NCBI GenBank assembly: GCA_964617665.1
Contig: CAZUAH010000492.1
Location: 1-10,480 of the forward strand
Origin: JADHUC01 sp964617665
GTDB lineage: Bacteria; Planctomycetota; Planctomycetia; Pirellulales; Pirellulaceae
Reading direction: 5' to 3'
Length of the DNA stretch: 10,480 bases
The notes beneath the pieces were generated by a model. That model did no database searches. It had not been told where the DNA came from and was given only the letters and a program-made list of their open reading frames with translations. The translations under genes and the position numbers were made by a program. Below, piece after piece: positions 1 to 4,888 of the stretch (position 1 is the stretch's first letter; each line of letters starts with the position of its first letter).

Positions 1-785
1 TCGGGAAGCCAGTCGCAGTAGGTGATGACATACAAGTCCAGCCACCCGTCGTTGTCGACATCCAGCCAGGCGCCTGTTACGCACCACCGATCGGCGACCA
101 GACCGGACGACGCCGTCACATCCTCGAAGCCCCCTTTACTGTCGTTTCGGTAAAGGCTGCAGCCGTGAAAGCCAGCGACGTAGATGTCGGGCCAACCGTC
201 GCGATCGAAGTCCCCAACAGCGCAGCCGTGCGAGTAGAACTCCCCTCCCTGGACCCCTACCTCCTGAGTGACGTCGGTGAACCGAAGATCACCATCATTG
301 CGATAGAACACAGATGGACGCCCCGCAATCTTGATAGGAGGTCCACTCATGCTTCCACCGCCGGTAAGAAACAAGTCCATGTCGCTGTCTTTGTCGAAGT
401 CCAGCATGCCGACGCAGCCGCCCAAGTTCTCGACCAGCTGATAGAAACCGGCTTCCTGGCCGTCGCGATAAGTGAAGTCGATGCCTGCTGCCTGACTGAT
501 GTCCTCGAACCAATCGTCGTCACGAGGTGGGCGGGGCGATTCCCTCCGTTTATCGAAAAAGGGAATCTTGGCGTTTCGTAGCGTCTCCGTCCCTGCGTTA
601 CCTGGTGCCTTCGCCTCGGGAGTTGGCAGAGGATCCTGCTTGGGACCGCAACCGCCTGCCGTGACCGCAAGAAGCGCGACAAGAATGCCCGGCACAGAGC
701 TTGGGAAGAACCACGACTTCTTGTGGCATCGAGGTTGGGAGCCAGTGCGCTCCTTGTTCTGTATCAAACAGCGAATGGTCATCAT
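1..785 (-). CDS. CRTAC1-like FG-GAP/VCBS repeat lipoprotein, N-terminal part (runs off left edge)
   Basis: Reading the reverse strand from 785 gives 261 open codons with no stop before the window edge. Residues 24-46 (KKSW... to TAGGC) look like a lipoprotein signal peptide with Cys46 as the lipidated residue; AGGC is a weak but acceptable lipobox. A low-complexity linker follows, to about residue 88. After it come three FG-GAP/VCBS calcium-binding loops of the D-x-D-x-D-x-x-x-D type: residues 129-137 (DFDKDSDMD region), 192-200 (DFDRDGWPD) and 242-250 (DVDNDGWLD). Each is followed by a hydrophobic strand, as in integrin-like beta-propellers. Such proteins are extracellular or periplasmic and often end in an ASPIC/UnbV domain, which would lie outside the window. 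An in-frame TGA lies three codons upstream of 785, so translation starts at the tandem ATGs at 785 or 782. A GAGGG about 14 nt upstream is a distant ribosome site. It is divergent from the DUF1559 gene. The family is clear; the function is not known. Confidence 0.85.
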   Translation of the reverse strand, partial: MMTIRCLIQNKERTGSQPRCHKKSWFFPSSVPGILVALLAVTAGGCGPKQDPLPTPEAKAPGNAGTETLRNAKIPFFDKRRESPRPPRDDDWFEDISQAAGIDFTYRDGQEAGFYQLVENLGGCVGMLDFDKDSDMDLFLTGGGSMSGPPIKIAGRPSVFYRNDGDLRFTDVTQEVGVQGGEFYSHGCAVGDFDRDGWPDIYVAGFHGCSLYRNDSKGGFEDVTASSGLVADRWCVTGAWLDVDNDGWLDLYVITYCDWLP

Positions 786-867
786 CGTTGATCAGTTGCC
801 CTCAAGAGAGCCAAAAGCTAGTTCGTTCACTACCCGCTTCCAAAAAACCACTTTACGGAGCCTTTGA

Positions 868-911
868 CAGAACTGCGAGCCCCGCTAATGGCCCAGTCGA
901 TCGCAGTTTTG
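868..911. repeat. Inverted repeat / possible stem-loop or operator
   Basis: AACTGCGA at 871-878 is matched exactly by its reverse complement TCGCAGTT at 901-908, with 22 nt between. The stem extends outward by a G-T wobble, an A-T and a C-G pair (868-870 with 909-911), giving 11 paired positions. A perfect TTGACA hexamer (864-869) overlaps the left arm, but no good -10 box follows at the usual distance. It could be an operator, an RNA hairpin or chance. Confidence 0.35.
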
Positions 912-1202
912 GGGTATGTCATGATTCATCAATGGGTGCGTGAATGTCTCGAAATCACTTCAACTCGAATCCTGTTGCGGGCGTGTATCTCCTTCGAGGA
1001 ATCATCTCGCCCTAAAATGGTCAAGCCCGCAGTTCACTCGATGGGGTGGAAGTACGACGACACACCAACATCCTGGCCCTCTTTCTCAAGGAAAGGTGAA
1101 CCATATAGCGATAAGAAACGTACCTCTGATACGCGCATATGCCATAAACCGCGCATTGCAGAACTTCTGACCGGATCCTAATCCTCCACTGGAACAGCGA
1201 GC

Positions 1203-1230
1203 TTGACGGTCAGGAACGATGTGATAAAGT
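1203..1230 (+). promoter_or_regulatory. Candidate sigma-70-like promoter for the DUF1559 gene
   Basis: TTGACG (1203-1208, five of six to the -35 consensus) is followed after 16 nt by TAAAGT (1225-1230, four of six to the -10 consensus). It lies about 70 nt upstream of the ATG at 1300, a reasonable leader length. Planctomycete promoter consensus is poorly defined, so this is only a sequence match. Confidence 0.35.
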
Positions 1231-1299
1231 TTAAGTTGGGCGATTATGAAGATTTTGGGTTCGGGTATTATCCAATCCTGCTTTTGAGGAGTTAGCAAG

Positions 1300-2397
1300 A
1301 TGAAGAAAGTTCTAGGGCTACGACGAGGCTTCACGCTCGTCGAGTTGCTGGTGGTCATCGCGATCATTGGCATCTTGGTTGCGTTACTGTTGCCTGCGAT
1401 TCAGGCCGCACGGGAAGCCGCACGGCGCACAGAATGCGTTAACAATCTGAAACAGCTCGCCTTGGCGGCCCATAATCACCAAGATACGTATGGTGCTCTT
1501 CCGCCGATCGTGAGCCATTCAGAAGGGCCCACGTTCTTCATGCATATCCTGCCCTACATCGAGGAGCAGGCCTTGTTTGATATGTATCGTGGTGGTGCCA
1601 CGCACGGTAGCGAGACGACGAACGTACGGGGATGGGACAACCATAACGCCCGGATCATTACAGCGATGGACAGCCAATGGCAAAATATTCAGGGCATTCC
1701 CGCCTTTCACTGCCCTTCATACCGTCAGCCTGATGTGCGAACAAACCAAGGCAGCGGAAATGCCCGGGGGCCAAAGGGCGACTACGCAGTCGTGTTCATG
1801 CAAGGCCGAGCAACCGACCTGAGGACGGCCTATAACCAGACAGAAAACGGTTGGTGGGGCCATCATAATTCAACCAGTAACGGTTCCATCAACAAGCAGA
1901 AGGGTGCCATCAAGACAGCCAATGGTGTCGGCCTGCCCAACCTCGGTGGAGGGCCAGGATTCGATTCGCGCCGAGAGCAGGCAAAGTTTCAAGTAACCCT
2001 TAATAGCATCAAGGACGGGACGAGCAATACGGCAATGCTGGGCGAGAAGCACTGGACAAAGGGCGAATGGACCCGAAACTGCTGTAATGCCCATCGGGTG
2101 GACGGCTCCGTATTCAACCAGACGGGTAGCTGGAGGGAATACAACGTCACCAGGAATATGCGATTCCCCCTGCGACCCGGTCTGGAAGATCGTTTCGGGG
2201 GCGGTGGCTGTTGGTCTAGTGGCGATCCACGTTGTAATACCGCTGCACGCGGTGCTGGGTTTGGGAGCGTTCATCCAGGTGTGGTTATGTTCGCCCTTTG
2301 CGATGGTTCCGTGCGTCCCATCACCTATAGCATTGACCTATTCATGCAATGGAAAATCGCAGACGCCAATGATGGCGAGGCGATAGACCTTCGCTGA
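1300..2397 (+). CDS. DUF1559 domain protein with prepilin-type N-terminus
   Basis: A 365-residue protein of the DUF1559 family, which is greatly expanded in planctomycetes. Residues 1-10 are a short basic leader ending in Gly10. The class III signal GFTLVELLVVIAIIG follows, with Glu at position +5 of the mature protein and a transmembrane helix to about residue 32, so cleavage and methylation by a prepilin peptidase between Gly10 and Phe11 are expected. The stretch after it (AAREAARRTECVNNLKQL) is typical of the family. Near the C-terminus His324 and Asp334-Gly335 form the processing-associated H-X9-DG motif. The start is well supported: GAGGAG at 1286-1291 sits 8 nt before ATG 1300. The family resembles type II secretion/type IV pilus pseudopilins, but the role of the large globular part is unknown. 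It is the first gene of a unit with the lipoprotein at 2521. A pseudopilin-like role is inference; family assignment is firm. Confidence 0.95.
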   Translation: MKKVLGLRRGFTLVELLVVIAIIGILVALLLPAIQAAREAARRTECVNNLKQLALAAHNHQDTYGALPPIVSHSEGPTFFMHILPYIEEQALFDMYRGGATHGSETTNVRGWDNHNARIITAMDSQWQNIQGIPAFHCPSYRQPDVRTNQGSGNARGPKGDYAVVFMQGRATDLRTAYNQTENGWWGHHNSTSNGSINKQKGAIKTANGVGLPNLGGGPGFDSRREQAKFQVTLNSIKDGTSNTAMLGEKHWTKGEWTRNCCNAHRVDGSVFNQTGSWREYNVTRNMRFPLRPGLEDRFGGGGCWSSGDPRCNTAARGAGFGSVHPGVVMFALCDGSVRPITYSIDLFMQWKIADANDGEAIDLR

Positions 2398-2520
2398 CTA
2401 GCGCGGCAGTGCCGCAAGGGACATGGGTCCGTCAAGGGCAGCTTGACGTGACAACGGCCGCGGTCGACGGATTTGAACTGTGGGTAATGTAACCGAAACT
2501 CTAACAAAGGTTCGCTCTCA
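2398..2520 (+). other. Intercistronic spacer with two small stem-loops
   Basis: The 123-bp spacer between the DUF1559 gene and the lipoprotein gene contains two potential hairpins. GCGGCA/TGCCGC lies at 2403-2408 and 2410-2415, and CGTCAAG/CTTGACG at 2430-2436 and 2442-2448 with a 5-nt loop. Neither is followed by a T run, so neither looks like a full intrinsic terminator. They could protect or partly attenuate the upstream message. AAAGG at 2506-2510, 10 nt before ATG 2521, is the ribosome site of the next gene. Confidence 0.4.
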
Positions 2521-3060
2521 ATGAGGAATTTCATTCTTTTGGCTGGACTGCTGTGCTTCGTAATCGGGTGTGGCCCTGGTGGCAACATTGTAACTGGCAA
2601 AGTTTCTTTGGATGACGGTAGCGCCGCTCCACGTGGTGCCGTCATGCTTCGGAACGAAGCTGTTAATTTTCGAGGGCCCATTGAGTCGGACGGAACCTAC
2701 ACCATCGAAGGCGTTGTCGATGGAGACTACCAGGTAGCAGTCATGGGTGTCACGGACAGGGACACCACTGGGGACACTGGGGACACGGGGGCGGAAGGAG
2801 GCGGCTCCGAGCCTAAGGAAGGCGAGCACGACGAAGAAGGTGCAGGCTCAGGTAACGACTACATGGACATGGGTGAGGAGGCCGTGTTGCTCATTGACAC
2901 CAAGTACACCAATCCCACGACATCGGGCCTGACTATCACCGTTCCGGGTGGGGACTACAACATTACAGTGGATCGAGCCAGCGGGGCGGGGGCTCCGGCT
3001 GGGGAAGGCGGAGATCCGGCTGGGGAAGGCGGAGATCCGGCTGGGGAAGGTTCGTCCTAG
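2521..3060 (+). CDS. Small lipoprotein with carboxypeptidase-regulatory-like fold
   Basis: A 179-residue predicted lipoprotein. Residues 1-16 form a short signal peptide with lipobox VIGC and Cys17 as the acylation site. Residues 23-77 read as a transthyretin/carboxypeptidase-regulatory-like beta-sandwich: GKVSLDDG..., then GTYTIEGVVDGDYQVAV. An acidic, Gly/Asp/Glu-rich insert (about 79-115) interrupts the fold. The strand block LLIDTKYTNPTTSGLTITV (from about residue 123) matches the C-terminal signature of small planctomycete lipoproteins of this type (K-Y-x-x-P-x-x-S-G-L). The last 23 residues are a GDPAGEG repeat tail encoded by 21-bp tandem repeats. Genes of this kind commonly sit just downstream of DUF1559 genes, as here, and the pair shares a terminator at 3089-3120. 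No enzymatic residues are visible, so a structural or binding role at the cell surface is inferred. The insert and tail are unlike the usual compact family members. Confidence 0.88.
   Translation: MRNFILLAGLLCFVIGCGPGGNIVTGKVSLDDGSAAPRGAVMLRNEAVNFRGPIESDGTYTIEGVVDGDYQVAVMGVTDRDTTGDTGDTGAEGGGSEPKEGEHDEEGAGSGNDYMDMGEEAVLLIDTKYTNPTTSGLTITVPGGDYNITVDRASGAGAPAGEGGDPAGEGGDPAGEGSS
2995..3050 (+). repeat. In-frame 21-bp tandem repeat (about 2.7 copies)
   Basis: The unit ccggctggggaaggcggaga plus t occurs perfectly at 2995-3015 and 3016-3036, and 14 bases of a third copy follow at 3037-3050. Being a multiple of three, the array encodes a Pro-Ala-Gly-Glu-Gly-Gly-Asp repeat at the lipoprotein C-terminus. 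Near-identity of copies suggests recent slippage or copy-number variability. Confidence 0.9.
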
Positions 3061-3088
3061 GGAAACTCAGATTACTGCAAATTTCTTC

Positions 3089-3120
3089 ACAGCCCGCTGA
3101 ACATTCAGCGGGCTGTTTTT
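3089..3120 (+). terminator. Rho-independent terminator
   Basis: ACAGCCCGCTGA (3089-3100) pairs perfectly with TCAGCGGGCTGT (3105-3116) around an ACAT loop, and the T run GTTTTT-CATTTT follows directly. It lies 28 nt after the lipoprotein stop codon and closes the DUF1559-lipoprotein unit, separating it from the TPR gene. Confidence 0.93.
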
Positions 3121-3240
3121 CATTTTCCCTTCATGCGACAATACCAATTCTGCGTTAATGTGGCACGGACACTCTTCCCGTCTGCAAGTTATCGAACGGC
3201 AGCAGTGCCTGCCCTACGCTAATGGAGAGCCAACGTTCGC

Positions 3241-4440
3241 ATGTTTCGCCGTCGAATCGTGGTGATTGCCCTAATCGCCGGCGCATTTGCCGGTGCCACG
3301 TATTGCGCTACCTCCTGGTACCGTCATGCTCAGGTTGAGCAGCAAATGGAAGTTGCCAGGGAGGAGCTGCGTGCGGTTTTTACTGCGTCTACACCACACG
3401 AACGGCAAGCCCACGCCCGCGCATGCTTCGGAATGTCTGAACCTCTTGTCGGCGAAAAAGATCCGACCGGCGCGACTGCAGCTATGTTCGCGGTCGGCGT
3501 GGCCCCAATCGCGAAGATTACGACGGACGTAGACGTGCCTCCTGCCAAGCGAGTCGAAGAAATCCCGACAGCCGATTTGCTGCTGATCACGCGAGCGTTG
3601 ATCGACACCGGACGAGTCTTGTCGGCGGACCAACTGCTCGATTTGGCTCTGAGCCGACATGACGCGTCCCGTGAAGAGACCCTCGTTTTGGCCAGCGCAT
3701 TCCGTTTGGAGCTGGGCCGAGACGCGGAGGTCCTAAACTATTGCGACGAACTCATTGCTCTCGATAGTACTGCAGCCAGTCCGTATCGAATGCAAGCGGC
3801 GGTCCATCGACTCCACGGAAGATGGGATCACTACGTCCAAGCCGTGGAAAAGGCCCGTGCGAGAATGAAGACGGAGGACCCAGTCCTGCAAGTCGAACAG
3901 ATCGATGGGTACATCCGCATCGGGCGTTTTGACGAAGCAAATCGCGAATTCGACAAGCTGAAAGCCAGCCACCCAGAACTCATACCGTCGCTGCCGACCG
4001 TACATGCTCGATTGCTTATTCAGAAGGGCGAATCGGAGAAGGCCAACCAAGTTCTTACGGACTACTTGAAGTCAGACCCCAGCGATGCCGAGGCTTTGGT
4101 GCTAAAAGGAAAGCTGTTGGTCGACACGGAGGATTTCGAAGCTGCAATCGAAATACTCCAAGCGGCATTGAAACACGATCCATCAGCACACGATGCGCAC
4201 TTTCAGATCGGCCAGACTTATGCCCGATTGAATCAGACGGATTTGGCGAAACATCATCTGGCACTTCACCGCAAGTTGTTGGATAGCAAGGTGCGTTTGC
4301 ATGCGCTGGAGCAGCAGGCGGCGCACGAACCTGGCAATGTAGCTGTGCGCCGTGAATTGGCTGAGCTGTATTCAGAAATTCAGCTTCCCAGTCTTGCTGC
4401 TTTTTGGGAGCGAGCCGCGATTGCTGCCGAAGGTAGGTAG
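3241..4440 (+). CDS. Membrane-anchored tetratricopeptide repeat protein
   Basis: A 399-residue protein. Residues 1-5 are basic (MFRRR) and residues 6-25 are a hydrophobic Ala/Gly/Ile segment, either an uncleaved N-terminal anchor or a signal peptide. A coiled-coil-like stretch (about 28-48) follows. Residues about 110-210 and 215-345 consist of helix pairs with TPR spacing. The clearest units are at 252-282 (HARLLIQKGESEKANQVL...), 283-316 (ALVLKGKLLVDTEDFEAAIE...) and 317-347 (AHFQIGQTYARLNQTDLAKH...), with the usual small residues and the Pro of DPS turns. TPRs mediate protein-protein contact; no catalytic domain is seen. The ribosome site is weak: GGAG at 3224-3227 is 13 nt from the ATG. 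It lies after a strong terminator, so it probably has its own promoter in 3121-3240, although I see no clear one. In planctomycetes such TPR proteins often accompany CRTAC1 and DUF1559 genes. Its partner is unknown. Confidence 0.85.
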   Translation: MFRRRIVVIALIAGAFAGATYCATSWYRHAQVEQQMEVAREELRAVFTASTPHERQAHARACFGMSEPLVGEKDPTGATAAMFAVGVAPIAKITTDVDVPPAKRVEEIPTADLLLITRALIDTGRVLSADQLLDLALSRHDASREETLVLASAFRLELGRDAEVLNYCDELIALDSTAASPYRMQAAVHRLHGRWDHYVQAVEKARARMKTEDPVLQVEQIDGYIRIGRFDEANREFDKLKASHPELIPSLPTVHARLLIQKGESEKANQVLTDYLKSDPSDAEALVLKGKLLVDTEDFEAAIEILQAALKHDPSAHDAHFQIGQTYARLNQTDLAKHHLALHRKLLDSKVRLHALEQQAAHEPGNVAVRRELAELYSEIQLPSLAAFWERAAIAAEGR

Positions 4441-4865
4441 ACCTGGTCGGTGGCTATCCGCATCGGCCACCGCAGGGCTGTCCGTCGGGCGAGGCGTGTG
4501 GGGATCGAGGTCGGCCTTCTTTGCTTTCTGCACCGGAGCGTAGACTGTCGTTTTTCCGTCCGGCGGGCTTCCCCTTGCTGCGAATCACAACTCCGATCAA
4601 GTTCTCGGGCACTGCCAATTCCCCGCAGTGTGGCGTACAACCACAAAGCGAACAGAATTCGTGGGTCGATCGCCGATTGGCCGGTGTGCCGACAAACACT
4701 AACCTGCAGGAACCTGTAGATTTCTCCAATTCGGGACAAGAATTCTTGGATGTTTTCCGCGGGCGGCACCGCCTTGGTGGGCCATCGGATCAGGACGTGT
4801 CGTGTTGGCGGTGTCGCCGGACCAGCTATCCGAAGCCGTCGCGGGAAGAGGGATGGATCGTTCAC
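4437..4865 (-). pseudogene. Decayed IS1182-family transposase remnant, internally deleted
   Basis: Two recognisable pieces of an IS1182-type transposase lie in order on the reverse strand. The N-terminal piece (about 4746 to 4593) contains HTGQSAIDPRILFALWLYA followed by TLRGIGSARELDR, the conserved DUF772-like N-terminal region. The C-terminal piece (4560-4459, a different frame) reads DGKTTVYAPVQKAKK followed by DPHTPRPTDSPAVAD, which matches the block that normally lies some 200 or more residues further along, after the catalytic core. The frame then shifts again, and RIATDQVY (down to about 4437) resembles the next conserved stretch. The DDE catalytic region is missing and at least two frame changes are present, so the gene is dead. 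The first bases (4865-4747) are in frame but only weakly transposase-like, so the 5' boundary is approximate. No terminal inverted repeats were identified. Family assignment rests on remembered motif similarity. Confidence 0.75.
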
Positions 4866-4888
4866 ACGGGGCGAAGGGCGACCATCAA

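Larger units (their letters stand above)
786..1299. other. Divergent intergenic region without a convincing gene
   Basis: This 514-bp gap separates the leftward FG-GAP lipoprotein from the rightward DUF1559 gene and should hold the promoters of both. Short open frames exist (for example 864-1181 and 940-1170 on the plus strand), but their translations have no recognisable domain, no good ribosome site and biased, arginine/serine-rich composition. I take them as chance. The visible structures are an inverted repeat at 868-911 and a candidate promoter at 1203-1230, listed separately. Confidence 0.6.

Noticed and set aside
165..581. Plus-strand 138-codon frame over the left-edge gene
   Set aside because: The minus strand here has three clear FG-GAP calcium-binding loops and a lipoprotein signal, so this frame is a shadow.
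864..1181. Short plus-strand frames in the divergent gap
   Set aside because: No ribosome site, no recognisable domain, no conserved pattern; they lie where promoters are expected.
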